NCBI RefSeq assembly: GCF_963678975.1
Contig: NC_089272.1
Coordinates: 24,803,471 to 24,867,470 of the forward strand
DNA: 64,000 bases
Reading direction: 5' to 3'
DNA from: Dysidea avara
Lineage: Eukaryota > Porifera > Demospongiae > Dictyoceratida > Dysideidae
Shown here: in pieces, positions 1 through 10,847 of the stretch
How positions within the stretch are numbered: position 1 is the first letter of the stretch
Layout: each line of letters starts with the position of its first letter
Made by a program: the position numbers and the translations under genes
The notes under the pieces: generated by a model
Databases searched by the model: none
The model's input: only the letters and a program-made list of their open reading frames with translations
What the model was told of the DNA's origin: nothing

Positions 1-640
1 TCAAGACACATGGTAGTGTGTTGTGTGGCCAAGAAAGTCGGCACACCACACTGTGCGTATATTTACAGGAAGAAACAAAATGTGATTTTCATGCATATGT
101 AGCTCCATGCTCCCTTCTCGAATTGGAATCATTTTTATACTGCAAATGCTCACCACCTTCAGTACTCCATATACCAAATGTATGCAAGATTGTCTAACGC
201 AACTGTGAAATATGAACCTTCAAAATTTGGCTTAATTTCTTCATTTTTTTGCTTCACTTAGGGGGTTCAGGGGCTTAGTTTATTTTTTTCACACACTTTA
301 CAAAAACCATTATAAAATACAAATGTGTAGCTCAATTTTCTTGAGCGTTGGCACACTTTAAGAGCATATTGCAGCACAATCACATGCCAAGTTTGGTGCA
401 AATAGTCATAGAGCTATGGATAATTATTTGCATTTAAAAAGGTTGGACTTATTGGCACGCCAACAGGGTAAACCACTTATGGGATTAACTTTAAAATCGG
501 TATGCACATAGGCTAACCAAACCTTTTGTGGTTTAAAAATCGCATTGATGGCTATAGTGTTACAAGGCAAAAACCAAACAACTGTAAATCATGGGGTCTA
601 AATACTCTAATAGAACAGTCATCACTGCGGGGTTAAAAAG
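1..640 (+). repeat. Dispersed repeat family A, copy 1
   Basis: This stretch holds no gene. It carries a modular interspersed repeat whose modules recur elsewhere in the window: a block with GTGTGGCCAAGAAAGTCGGC near 25-45, followed by 'tttacaggaagaaac' and a block ending near 540 with 'aaccttttgtggttt'. Related diverged copies lie at about 10425-10800, 11045-11245 and 16665-16916 on the same strand, and at 8505-8700 and 40330-40600 on the opposite strand. No terminal repeats or coding capacity are visible, so the element class is unknown. Confidence 0.6.
605..621 (+). repeat. Recurring 17-bp motif CTCTAATAGAACAGTCA
   Basis: The same or a nearly identical word appears around 12770, 17481, 26695 (reverse), 37800 (reverse), 39750 (reverse) and 51384, usually next to a GAGAT or GTATCTCGA-like flank. 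It looks like a conserved piece of an otherwise degenerate interspersed element. Its function is unknown. Confidence 0.5.
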
Positions 641-713
641 TGCATGAAAAATGTCAAAACAACTTAGCAGTATTCTAGCCAGAGACCTATATACAATTCC
701 TATGTAATCTTAC

Positions 714-1103
714 CAATTGTCTGTGTAACCATTGAACTAGTGGACATCCTTATTGTGCTCCTAGATATCCCTGTTGTACTGCTAGACATCCCTGTTATAC
801 TGCTAGACATCCCTGTTGTACTGATAGACATTCCTGCTGTACTGCTAGACATCCCTGCTGTACTGCTAGACATCCCTGCTGTACTGCTAGACATCCCTGC
901 TGTACTGCTAGACATCCCTGCTGTACTGCTAGACATCCCTGCTGTACTGCTAGACATCCCTGCTGTACTGCTAGACATCCCTGCTGTACTGCTAGACATC
1001 CCTGTTGTACTGCTAGGCATCACTATTGCTCTAGTAGACATCACCATTGTACTGCTAGATGTCATGATTGCACTAGTAGACATCACTGGTGCAGATTCTG
1101 AAG
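714..1103 (-). CDS. Ser/Thr-rich 7-residue repeat exon (mucin-like stalk) of a surface protein gene
   Basis: On the minus strand an open exon of 390 bp is bounded by a plausible acceptor (tatatgtag before 1103) and a good donor (ATTG|gtaagatt after 714). Both boundaries are phase 1, so the exon is symmetric. It encodes about 130 residues dominated by a heptad of the form MSSSTAG repeated perfectly or nearly so about eight times, flanked by degenerate versions rich in Ser, Thr and Met. This composition suits an O-glycosylated extracellular stalk. Downstream on the same strand direction lie the fibronectin-III exon (8922-9191) and Ig exon (11504-11884), also phase 1-1, so all three probably belong to one gene transcribed from right to left, which continues beyond position 1. 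Gene membership is inferred from strand and phase. Alternatively the repeat could be a non-coding minisatellite that happens to be open. Confidence 0.45.
742..1088. repeat. 21-bp tandem repeat (minisatellite)
   Basis: About 16 copies of a 21-bp unit (core gacatccctgctgtactgct) fill this stretch. The central eight are almost identical and the edges are degenerate. A period that is a multiple of three keeps all frames open on both strands, which explains the long overlapping open frames here. Confidence 0.95.
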
Positions 1104-1303
1104 CTACATATAGGAATGTAAAAATAACAACAGGATACATGAATTTGATGATTGAGTTTTGTACACTGCATGAAATTTTCCAGAGAAATTCCCAATCCCA
1201 GATATTGTGGCTTCTTTGGCACTAGATTGCATACAGGTATTTCCTGAGAATCAAACCACTGTTGTCTGGGATTGTTCTCTGTATCCAATGAAGTTTTATG
1301 TCA

Positions 1304-1843
1304 CAGGTTTTGGCAATTGAATTCATTGCTTTGGCAATTGAATTCGTCACTTTGGCAATTGAATTCGTCACGTTGGCACAAGAATTCGTCATAATTAAAT
1401 TGTCTTCAAGAAAGCAATCACTCATCACAAAGTGAATCATTTTCGCCATGGAGAGTTACGTTTGAGACACTAGAAGGTAATTGGAGCTGGTTGTACACCT
1501 AGCTGATAGCTGTCTGGCAAGTTAATTAGTTTGTTCACGAGTAACCACGCCCATCACTAATGGCGTAGTACAGCTGCGAATGTTGCTGAAGAAGTTGTAG
1601 TGGAAGAATTATCACTTTATAAAGAGTTGTTTATGACAGTTGTACCTGAACAAGATCTTGTAGCAGCTGCTACATCATGTTTTTGTGTTTTTTCCAGCTG
1701 CCAATCTTGTTACGGATGAATTTTCGTGCCAAAGCAATGAATTCAATAGCCAAAGCGACGAATTCAATAGCCAAAGCGATGAATTTTTTTGCCAACAGGA
1801 CGAATTCAATTGCAAAAGCGATGATATCAATTGCCAAAACCTG
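1304..1843. mobile_element. Foldback-type element with repeat-built inverted termini
   Basis: The ends are inverted copies starting CAGGTTTTGGCAATTGA at 1304 and ending with its complement at 1843. Each arm (about 1304-1400 and 1730-1843) is itself a run of a roughly 21-bp unit containing ttggcaattgaattcgtc, or its complement. The 540-bp element has a short unique middle with no convincing gene. The structure suits a non-autonomous DNA transposon of the foldback class. Confidence 0.75.
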
Positions 1844-2144
1844 TAATACTTTGACTCTCTGAATTAACATATGCTACTTTAGCTTCTCACAGGTGCTTAG
1901 TGGGATAGTACTTAGAAATACAAACACTAAATTTACATTCTTGAGATTGAATGTTAAAGAACTTACACAGAAAATTATTCACTACTAAGTGGTGCTGGGT
2001 ACTAGTACCAAACATGAAATACATGGATTCTTCTTCCAGTGTGGCACATGCCAATTATACTATGGGTACCTGTGCTTTTGCTTGATACATACACACTTGT
2101 ACCGAGATAAAAAAGGGCACAAAATATTTTGATAAAAGTTGTTA

Positions 2145-2225
2145 GAATTTGAACCAGGGACACACGCAAATCCTTAACCATGCACTGAGCTACTGCTACA
2201 GTATCACAACTGTTCACCTCACTTA
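2145..2225 (-). repeat. tRNA-derived SINE head
   Basis: On the minus strand there is a tRNA-like promoter: an A-box-like TAGCTCAGTGCATGG followed about 40 bases later by a B-box-like GGTTCAAATTC. A related copy is at 10848-10920. The acceptor stem does not pair and there is no clean cloverleaf, so this is a tRNA-derived SINE and not a tRNA gene. Confidence 0.6.
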
Positions 2226-2321
2226 TAATTTCTACCTTATAAATAGATATTCTAGTTTAAATAATAAAGTTTATAATTTAACTTAGAACATGGCATGCAT
2301 AGTATGCTTTGATCTTTGATA

Positions 2322-2390
2322 TTTAATGAGGTTTCTAATATCACTAAGAAACCTGGTAGGAGGTTTCTAACTAAGTTTATTAGAAACCTG
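2322..2390. repeat. Cluster of short inverted motifs left of the Crypton gene
   Basis: Alternating copies of aggtttcta and its complement tagaaacct occur at about 2329, 2347, 2361 and 2381. The same core appears in the hairpin at 4474-4575 on the other side of the recombinase gene. These may be the two ends of the mobile element. No target-site duplication could be assigned by eye. Confidence 0.4.
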
Positions 2391-2543
2391 CAGACAATTG
2401 ATAAAGCTCACTATGCAAGGGTATTCAATTTGTATTTAAAACCTAGGTCATGGTGTGTTAGATGTGATTGTGGGTTCTAATGAAAATGCTAAAAAAGGTA
2501 CGAGAATCACTGTAGACAAACGTGCCCATTCATACATGACACA

Positions 2544-4357
2544 TCAGTGATGATAGTTAATGTTAATGGTACAATTAGTTGCACCAACAAGGTTAATCCC
2601 TGAAGCCATGTTCTCTTGATTTTCACTCTTTTCTGGCTTGTCATGCTGCTTAACCTTCTCATCTGGTGATACTTTCAAATCTTGATCCTTAGTGGTAGTA
2701 ACAGTACCATTTAGCACATCTGATGTTACAGTCCGCAATTTCTCACCAACCCGCTTATAAGCCCTCACAGCATTAGATGAGTGTCCCGTCCTTTGCATAA
2801 TAAGTTGCTCATCTACTTTGGCTTCAAACAATCTGGTTGCATTTGTGGCGCGAAGTGAGTGGTTGGTAAACATTCCCTCAATTCCTGCTGCTACACACAA
2901 TCTGCGAACAGTTTGCTGTAATGAATTATGCCCAATAGGTATTTTGTGATACCAACATTGTTCAGTTGGTTTAGCAAGTGGCTTTAGATAAAGTGCTCCA
3001 TCTGGACGATCCTCTGGACACTTTGACATGTATAACTTGTAGAGCCTGACTAAACAACGTTCTGGATTATCATCATTAGCATACTGAACCACTTGCTTTT
3101 GCTCCCGCCTGCGGTGTACAAGACCTCCTTGATTTGCTTTAGACACGTCTTCTGTGTACATTACATAAGCCCGTCCATTAGTAGGTTCAAACAGCTGGAT
3201 CTGTGAGGGATAATACCTCAATCTTCTATGCTCCACACCACTTCGTAATGCAAAGTAAAAACCTATATAATATATCAATGTGTTTAGTAGCTGTTGTGGA
3301 TGTTTATCTCCAAGTAACCCCTGTTTCCACAAAGTATCTTCATGCTCCTCAGTAAGTATTTCAGCTTTTTTCACTTGATAATTGCCAGTAGATTTCAGTT
3401 CTTTCATGCGTGCATCTAAAGTAGCACGAAACTGACAAAACATAGGATCGGCTAGTATATTTACATCAGCTCTGTCTACTTCTCTTAACAAACGTAATAG
3501 TGCACAGCATATCTGATAAAGAGTATCAGGTGAGTATGGCCTACCATCTTTTCGCCTCACTTCAAGTACGAACTTCCCTAACCAAAAATTCATAGCTTGT
3601 TTCGACATTTTACAGAAATCCTCAAGTAGCTTGTGCTCCTTTTCCTCAGGCTCAACACATGAACACTGCAAACGATATTGAACCCACTCACGCCATATAT
3701 TCCCCACCCATTTGTTCTGGTCTTGTGTTTTGACTGGTATTCCACGTTTCCTTGCTTCCTCAACTTCCTTGGATGTTTTTGGTGACCCATATCGTACACA
3801 ACCTCTATTAACCACTCCGCTAGTCTCACTAACAGTTTCATTTTTACTACCTTCCTCAAACAATGTTGGTTGAGGTCCACCATCAGTCAGGTGACGCAGC
3901 GGAGATTGTTTACCTTCGAAATGCTGTGATGCAAGAAGAAGAATGTCATCAGTAACTTGATCGGGAAATTCTTCCTTAGTAAATTCTACGGACGAACAGT
4001 TGTTCAACTCTCGCTCAAACTGCTGTGATGCAAGTAGAAGGAGGTCGTCGGCTACGCGGCCAGAAAACAGTTCCTTAGCCACTTGTGAGTGAATTATCGA
4101 CGTCTTCTTGACTTCAACACCTGTGCAGTTAAACTTTTCACAGTTAATAACCATGCAACAGAATGCTTACTTGTATTCTGCTGGCTCACAAAAGTTCGCA
4201 CCTTGGTTCGCACCTCAACATCAGTTTCACCATCGCTGCTAGATTCAGATTCACTTTCCCAAGGTTCTCCCAACCCGAGTTTAAATCGTTTAGGGCATTT
4301 CCAACCTGGAGGAGGCTTCATAGGTTGAAACGGCTTGAACTTCAACTGTCCCGCCAT
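2544..4357 (-). CDS. Crypton-type tyrosine recombinase (DUF3504-like), two exons
   Basis: Two exons, 4357-4171 and 4120-2544, are joined across a 50-bp intron (donor gtaagc, acceptor gcacag, phase 1) to give 587 residues. The first exon encodes a basic-then-acidic N-terminus starting MAGQLKFKPF with a Ser/Glu-rich stretch. The C-terminal half has the tyrosine recombinase signature: R355 in ALRSGVEH, H483 and R486 in HSLRATN, H509 in RTGHSS and the nucleophile Y517 in VRAYKRV. The family cuts and rejoins DNA through a 3'-phosphotyrosine bond. Related domains occur in Crypton transposons and in domesticated ZMYM and QRICH1-like proteins. The catalytic set is complete and no frameshift is seen, so the gene may still be active or only recently silenced. 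It sits in an intron of the Ig/FN3 gene, on the same strand. A domesticated host gene is possible but less likely given the flanking inverted motifs. Confidence 0.88.
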
Positions 4358-4473
4358 TTTGAAAATAACTACGATTTCAAAACGTTTATCACACCCACAA
4401 TCATAAGCAGATCACCGTCACAAGGTTTTAAATACATTTTGCAATGTTAATAAACCGAGCCATGTTCTAAGTC

Positions 4474-4575
4474 GGTTAGGAACCACGCCCTCGGCTCTTC
4501 GTGTTTTAGAAACCGAGCGAGACGCTTCGCTCGGTTTCTAAAGCCACGAAGAGCCTCAGTCTAGGTTCCTAACCT
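4474..4575. repeat. Long imperfect hairpin beside the recombinase gene
   Basis: An inverted repeat runs outward from the centre near 4523: AACCGAGCGA pairs with TCGCTCGGTT, then GGCTCTTCGTG with CACGAAGAGCC, then GGTTAGGAACC with GGTTCCTAACC. It lies about 120 bases upstream of the recombinase start codon and shares the tagaaacc core with 2322-2390. It may be an element end, a recombinase recognition region or a promoter structure; the sequence does not decide. Confidence 0.6.
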
Positions 4576-4579
4576 ATAC

Positions 4580-5310
4580 AAAGAAAATTATATATACGTA
4601 GAACATTCTTTGAAAAAAATGTGCACTGTATCAAATGGTACAGTCGTACCGTTTAAGTAGGGATCGTGGTGAATGTTTCGTGTGCCGCCCAAAATTCCGC
4701 CTTTAAAAATCATCCTACAGACATTGTATGCGGCGAAAACCAACCTTTATGGAATAGTACTAGTCCATATAATGCATAAAACAGCATTAAATACAACAAA
4801 ACACTTACAGGTGGCCAGATATAAATTTTTTAAAAATCGCCGAAAACTCCAATTATAGTATCACTGCCTCACTGCCTCACTCACTGACCACAGATGCAAG
4901 CCTAGAGCCCAAACAAAGCAGTGCACGGTGACCATTGTACGCTACAACAACAAACTCACCAGTGGGATGTGCCTTTTGGGGTTCTGATGAGTGTACGCCC
5001 TGTGTGCCTTGTCTTTTCTTTTATCTTCAATCAGGCTGCTTGTCTTCTTCTTCATCCAATGAAACCATATCGAGGCATTAATTTTCCATATCAACACTTT
5101 CTTTAAGCAGCATAATAGATGCCACAAAATTATTTAAGATGCTTAGAGTACGCTACTGTACAGAGGTACTGGTACTCCACAATAGGTCACAAGATCATGC
5201 CCATTCTTTATTCTACGTATATCAATCTATCGACCAACACCACACCCCTTTTACGCTAGCTGTATTTGTGACCACACACCTTCAAGTTGGTAAGCTGATT
5301 CGAGATACTC
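4580..5310. other. Gene-free stretch
   Basis: No exon with credible splice sites, no conserved protein motif and no terminal repeat were seen here. The short open frames have no recognisable content. Confidence 0.5.
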
Positions 5311-5312
5311 TA

Positions 5313-5538
5313 CCGTAGGTGGGGAAAGTTACACGTGGGATAAGTTTCGCGAATAGCACTTTCCTCTGTATATCGGCGGAAAAGTTTCGCGATGCTGATT
5401 GTGTATACTAATTTCTTACTGTACAAATACAAGCATGTAGACAGTCTAGCAAGCTAACCGGCATAAAAGTTTTGCGTTGGTTATTGCAATCGCGAAATTC
5501 ATGAAACTTTTCCCATGCGTAACTTTCCCCGCCTACGG
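5313..5538. mobile_element. 226-bp MITE with ~40-bp TIRs and TA flanks
   Basis: The left end reads CCGTAGGTGGGGAAAGTTAC and the right end is its inverted complement with a few mismatches; pairing continues for about 40 bases. TA dinucleotides at 5311-5312 and 5539-5540 fit a TA target duplication, as made by Tc1/mariner-type transposases. The interior has no coding capacity. Confidence 0.8.
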
Positions 5539-5694
5539 TAGTCTAATAATTGATTGAAACCATGATGAATACACCCTTTTTGGGCAAGCACATATCTTTT
5601 GCAGGCTGACTCGAGATACTCTAATACAGCAGTTACCCTAATAGAATAGTCACACGTTTATAGCTAGCTGTATGCTTTAACAAAAAACTAAACA

Positions 5695-5973
5695 AACTAG
5701 TATATTAAAAATTATGAATTTAAAAATGAAGTAGGGATCCAAGCGATAAAAAGTAGCGAAACAAGAGATGAACAATGGTAGTTATTACAGCATAGCTCAG
5801 TGGGAAATCCCTACTTTGGCATGGTATAACAATTATTTTGTGTTCAATGCCAAAGTAGGGATTTCCCACTGAGCTATGCTGTAATAACTACCATTGTTCA
5901 TCTCTTGTTTCACTACTTTTTATTGCTTGGATCCCTACTTCATTTTTAAATTCATAATTTTTAATATACTAGT
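5695..5973. mobile_element. Near-perfect palindromic MITE
   Basis: Arms of about 127 bp, starting actagtatattaaaaattat, are almost perfectly complementary around a loop of about 25 bases near 5823-5847. The arms differ at only a few positions, so the element is young or conserved by its structure. There is no open frame of note. A diverged relative of part of an arm lies near 18000-18060. Confidence 0.85.
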
Positions 5974-5986
5974 TAGATAAGGTCCG

Positions 5987-7462
5987 CAACACAAAAATTG
6001 ATATCCTCCAATCAGCTACATAACTATTGTCATGTGTTAGGCATTTAGGCAAAGTGTAACTTGAATAACACCAAAGTGGCAGCCAAGTTTGTCACTTTTG
6101 TCTGGTAGAAAATGATGCAAAAGTCTTAAAATTAATACGTGATTTTTTTTTGCTGAACCAGTTTGTAGGTTTCTTCATATACCATGATATTCACTCAACA
6201 TTGTTCAAGTAGTCTATCATCAACTCAAAGTATCGGTGGTTTGGTTTTATTTGTCAGTTTCTGGTAGCAGCACAAACTGTTCAGCTTTTGATGACGAACA
6301 AAACGTTACTTCTTCTGGAACACACGAAAAGCAGAGCAGCAACTGTGACATGGGTCAGCAATGATTAGTACTAGGTAAAGTACCTGCATGTGGAGCGTGG
6401 TTAAAATTGAAACTAACCATCTGGCTGAGCTATCTATATGCTGAAATTTGGCTAAAATGACATGGTTTTTGTAAACAAATACCAGAATGGTTGATGAATC
6501 AGTGAAACAGTCTCCAACAGCAATTATACAAAGCCTAACAATATGGCTATCTTGTCAGTAAACGCATAGAGCAACCTAATGCATGAAATAGGCACTCACA
6601 TGATTGAAATTCAATTTGGAACAAATACCCTTGCAGTACACTTCTTTTGTAAATATTTGTGTGCTAATTGTTCATGGTCTGGGCCTGTGCAGGTGAGTCA
6701 TACATTGTGATGCATTATAAAGAGAGCCTTAGACTGCTGGGCTAATTGAGATGTGAAACCCAATGTATACAAATTTATTGCCATTTTATTTTGAGTGATT
6801 TTTAAGGTCATTGGAATAGAGTATGGCTGTATTTTCCATGATTTGAAGTTCGATCATGTGAGTGTTAATTTCATGCATTGAATTGCTCTATGTATTTACT
6901 GGGAGAGATAGCCGCATTGTTAGATGTTTATTGGCTTTGTATCTTTGCTGTTGGAAAATTCATCAACCATTCTGGTAGAGTGTAATTGTTTACAAAATTT
7001 ATGTCATTCTGGCTGAATTTCAGTATATACATGTAGATAGCTCAGCCAGATAGCTAGTAAGCTTCACTTTTAACCATACTCCACGTGCAGGTACTTTACC
7101 TAACACTGGCCATTGCTGACCCACAGTGCAGTTGCTGCTCTGTTTGTCCTGTGCTCCAAAGGAAGAAACATTTTGTTTGTCATCAAAAGCCACACAGATT
7201 GAGCTGCTACCAGAAATTAACCAATAAAATCAAACCACCGATACTTTGAGTTGATGATAGACTACATGAACAATGTTGTGGCACACAAAGAGCCCTACAA
7301 ATCACTGCAGCGAAAATCATATGATTTTCAGACATTTTTATCATTTTCTACCAGAAGAAAGTGGCAAACTTGGCTATCACTCTAGTGCTATTCAAGTTAC
7401 ACTTAGCCTAACACATGACAATAGATATGTAGTTGATTCAAGGATATTGATTTTTTTTGCAT
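5987..7462. mobile_element. Large foldback element with ~620-bp inverted arms
   Basis: The left arm (about 5987-6612) and right arm (about 6843-7462) are inverted copies. Examples are 'gtcatgtgttaggc' at 6030 against 'gcctaacacatgac' at 7407, and the block around 'agtatcggtggtttg' at 6230 against 7240. Identity is roughly 80-85 percent by eye. The 230-bp centre and the arms carry no transposase gene. The element abuts the palindrome ending at 5973, so one probably inserted next to the other. Confidence 0.8.
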
Positions 7463-7479
7463 ATATTAGAGTATCACAC

Positions 7480-7735
7480 AGTATGGTAGTACTGTATATT
7501 AGGGATCATGAAGGTTTGGGTTTTTCTGGCCAAAAAAATCAATCTAAAACCAGCCCCACAATACCTTAATGGCATCTTGGCAGTATTTGTTAGGTATAAC
7601 CAAGCCCAAAAGTGTGAAATACTTCCAAAAAGTTGCTATGAAATTTAAAACAAAATACTTAGTGGAATTTTCCATTGCCTGACTGATTGACTGACTGACT
7701 GACTGACTGACTGACTGACTAATTCCTCGAGGCAA
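7480..7735 (+). repeat. Dispersed repeat family C, copy 1, ending in (GACT)n
   Basis: The block from 'cacagtatggtagta' through 'aggtataaccaagccc' is also present at 18290-18480 in the same orientation at high similarity. This copy ends in a CTGA/GACT microsatellite at about 7678-7722, as the tails of some SINE and LINE copies do. The class is not assigned. Confidence 0.65.
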
Positions 7736-8292
7736 GCATAGCTAAGGATATGGACTTGATTTTTGCACTGTTCAAGACCACTTTAGCCCAATGCATGCTT
7801 CATGGACTTAACTGTGCCCTATTTTGTGTCCCACTTATTTTTTTCTGAAAATGCAAGGTGTTGATTCATGGTAGCACTGTGCGATGGTTTCTCTACATTT
7901 ATCCAAGTATTCTGTTGTGACTGGATTGATTGCAGAGGTCCTTCTCCTAGTGTTCCTCATTTGTAATGCTGTGTAACTGTAACATAGCCAAAATGAATAT
8001 AATGGCTACTGAACTTCACTAACTCAGTAATTGATAGTTGGGGCAGGCATTCAGATTAAAACAATAAGCCTGTTTCCATTGTAATGCAGTATACGTACAT
8101 AGGTTCGCCAGCCATAATAATGTTATAAAAAGGTAAACAAACAAGTATAAGGAAAAATTAATAGTCAAATAAAACATGCAATTACAAAACAACTATAACT
8201 TTTTCCCTTCAATAATCATCATTGTGTCTAGATAAGAAGAAATGTGGGAAAAAACAAACCCCAGGGCCTTACACAGTACAAAATGAAGTGTA

Positions 8293-8508
8293 ATCCAATC
8301 AAAACAGCCAAGCTGTGAAAAAAGGTGCGGCCTTAAAAGCCTGGGTTTAAAAAGTTGTGAAATCAAAGGTGGCAGCCAAGAAATGGCTGCAATGATGTTA
8401 ATTACACTATAAATGCTAATAATGCACACAGCCATTTTAACATTTATTAGCATTAACACCATTGCAGTCATTTCTTGGCATCCACTTTTGACTTCACAAC
8501 CTTAGAAT
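8293..8508. mobile_element. Foldback MITE, copy 1 (aacagccaagctgtg family)
   Basis: The left arm begins near 'aaaacagccaagctgtg' and includes 'ggtggcagccaagaaatggc'. The right arm repeats the inner part inverted ('tttcttggcatccac'). A half-copy lies at 10205-10345 and a long near-perfect one at 38296-38631. There is no coding capacity. Confidence 0.7.
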
Positions 8509-8700
8509 GGACCATGTATGGAGCTAAGCATGTGTGAAAATTGCATTTTCTTATATGATTGGTGTTGCGCACCAGCTTTCTTGGCCCCACATAACACACT
8601 ATCTTCTACAGGGTAAACTGCTTATGGGAATACTTGAAAAATGCTGTGTACATAGTCTAACCACTGTGACAGTACTTTTTGTGATTTAGAGTAACAATTA
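8509..8700 (-). repeat. Dispersed repeat family A, reverse copy
   Basis: This is the complement of the family A core: 'ccagctttcttggcccc' corresponds to 'ggccaagaaagtcgg' near 30, followed by the 'acagggtaaactgcttatgg' module, which is also found near 465. Confidence 0.55.
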
Positions 8701-8921
8701 AAGAAATGCAAGTCTTCCATAATCATTATTGTGCCTGTAGATTAGATAGAAACGTAGGTCAAAGCCAGCTTACAACCAGCTATGAGGTAAGAAAATTGAA
8801 AAGAAATGAAATCCATGAAAAACTGGACATGGTGTGGGTCTTTAAAATGTATTTTGAAGGTCGTGCTGTATTTTCACAGCTGTTTTTTTTTCATGAATAT
8901 ATTATGTGTATATAAGTGTAC

Positions 8922-9191
8922 CTTTCATATCTTTAGTCATCACAGTCACACTAGTAGGTCTGCCATTACTAACTAGGCTTACAACACGTACAGTGATATT
9001 ATATGAGGTGTTACTGGTCAATTCAGTGAATGTTATAAATGTATTGTTGATCATCCTTATTGTACCATGAGATGGTGATATTGTAGCATTGTATCTTGAT
9101 GAACCACATGATGGAGGAAGTGATGACAGAGAAACTGTAATGGTGCTAGTATTAGTATCAATCATTAATATTGTGGGTGGATCAAATGCAT
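8922..9191 (-). CDS. Fibronectin type III domain exon
   Basis: A 270-bp exon on the minus strand has a clear acceptor (ctcttttacag before 9191) and donor (ATGAAAG|gtacac after 8922), both in phase 1, the usual symmetric arrangement for one FN3 domain. The translation has a Pro-rich start (DAFDPPTILM), alternating hydrophobic strands, several N-glycosylation sequons (NTS, NAT, NNT, NTS, NIT) and the late-strand signature SYNITVRVVS. FN3 domains mediate extracellular binding in receptors and adhesion proteins. The Ig exon lies 2.3 kb upstream on the same strand and the Ser/Thr repeat exon lies downstream. The 5' and 3' exons of the gene are not visible. Confidence 0.75.
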
Positions 9192-9637
9192 CTGTAAAAG
9201 AGTACATACATATTATAGTAAAATAAAAACATATAGACAATGTATATTAATTATTCTATTTGGATAGCCAAATTGCAAAAATGATATCACAAAAATAACG
9301 GCTGCTATAGTGTTAGCACTAATCATGTCCTTTACAACTTGTTAATGTTGGTAGTAGATCTAATGCTTTCTTCCTTTCTACTGGTATAAAACTGTAAACC
9401 TAAGTACCACACTGCATGGTGTCATTTACCAACCAACCTAATGGCTAGGGGATGACCTATTCATATTTACTAGCACCATAGAAAGGTGAGTGCATGATTA
9501 GTGAATCTTTCCCCCAAGCCAATCCTCTTAGTGGGAACCTGTAACACAATGTTTACATGTATGGTGCAAAACTGCAATATTGGAGGTTCCGTCCTGACAA
9601 GAATGCACAAAAGATACACTCACCCAGATGAGGATGC
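9192..9637. other. Intronic stretch without recognised features
   Basis: This lies between the FN3 exon and the TIR element at 9638. No exon, TIR or tandem repeat is seen. Confidence 0.5.
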
Positions 9638-10078
9638 AGTCTGGTTGTTAAGCGCATATGCCTACTAAAAGTTCACAAGAAAATTAATGTGATTATAATA
9701 GTTATTAAGTGCATGCGCCTAAAATAAACCTTGTTTTTGATTATTATGGATTCACTCTCTTGGGGTGGTGTGAACTGCAGTTATTACATGTACAATATTT
9801 TGAATCAAGTTTTTGTGTACTGAATCCTTCATGTGGAGCATACTACAGAAGACCACATCGTTTGGTAAGCACGTATATTTTGGCTTTGTACTTTGTGAAA
9901 CTTTGCGCTGTACACTACTAGCAAACCTCTAGCGCTTCTTCTTTTGTATAGCTTCATCTCATGTTGAAGCTTTGTGTTCATCCACATGTACTTATGAGCC
10001 ATGATTAAGTATGAGAAACGGGTATGCGCTTAACAGGAAACATGCGCTTAATAGATATGTGTGCTTAACAACCAGACT
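9638..10078. mobile_element. 441-bp TIR element (AGTCTGGTTGTTAAG ends)
   Basis: The left end AGTCTGGTTGTTAAGCGCAT is matched by the inverted right end near 10045-10078 (AGTCTGGTTGTTAAGCACAC when reversed). Short 'ttaagcgcat'-type motifs recur just inside both ends. No transposase gene is present, so it is non-autonomous. Confidence 0.7.
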
Positions 10079-10204
10079 CTACGGTATTATATAGTAAGTA
10101 ATAATATCATGGACATATACAGTACTTAAAGTTATAGGTAGCAAGCCTGGGACAAAATTTATAATATAATATGTAATATAATAATTGCAATGCTGTTAAT
10201 ACTA

Positions 10205-10345
10205 ACAATGCATGCAGCCATTATTAAAATTTATTAGCATTAACATCAATGCAGCCATTTATTGGCCACCACCTTTGATTTCACAACTTCATTATTCCAG
10301 CTTTTTAGGTCACACTATTTTTCACAGCTTGGTGTGGATTTTCCA
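10205..10345. mobile_element. Foldback MITE, half copy (aacagccaagctgtg family)
   Basis: The sequence holds the inverted arm 'tggccaccacctttgatttc' followed by 'tttttcacagcttgg', as in the right halves of the copies at 8293 and 38296. The left arm is truncated. Confidence 0.55.
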
Positions 10346-10424
10346 TGTGACAAAACATATATACCTTTATGGAAAAGTATTAATGTATCTAATGTCAAAT
10401 CTAGCATTAAACTTAGATCAGGAC

Positions 10425-10800
10425 ACATGATAGAGTGTCGTGCAGCCAAGTACAGCGAGTGTGGATGTGTGACAGACATGTGTTGTTTTTACAGGAACCA
10501 ACAAAATGCTGTTTCACACATTCATAGCTCAATAGTGTCTGAACAGAATTTAACCAGTTTTTGCTACAGAAACTCCCTTGGGGTAGGGCACCTCCTATTT
10601 TAAATTTGAGTTGAATCCGGACAGCCATTACTGAGATATGTTCCTTCAAAATTTGTCTGATTTTCTTTGTATTTATTGAACTAAGACCAACAGAAGTATA
10701 TGTGATTTTGAAAATTGTTAAAGCAAATTGTTGGTCATTCCTACAAGGGTAATCCACTTGACAGAATAATTTGAAAATTGGTTTGCAGATGAAGTTACCA
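10425..10800 (+). repeat. Dispersed repeat family A, copy
   Basis: It shares the blocks 'gcagccaagtacagc', 'tttttacaggaaccaac' and the terminal 'aaccttttgtggttt' with copies at 1-640 and 11045-11245. The open frames on both strands here arise from the repeat and show no protein family. Confidence 0.6.
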
Positions 10801-10847
10801 TTGTAGTAAAAAAACCTTTTGTGGTTTGAAAGTACTGAGAGTATCCA

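Noticed and set aside
740-1225. Long plus-strand open frame over the 21-bp repeat
   Set aside because: It is the antisense of the minus-strand exon and stays open only because the repeat period is a multiple of three; it has no splice signals on its own strand.
2145-2225. tRNA gene
   Set aside because: A- and B-box-like words are present but the acceptor and anticodon stems do not pair; it is better explained as a SINE head.
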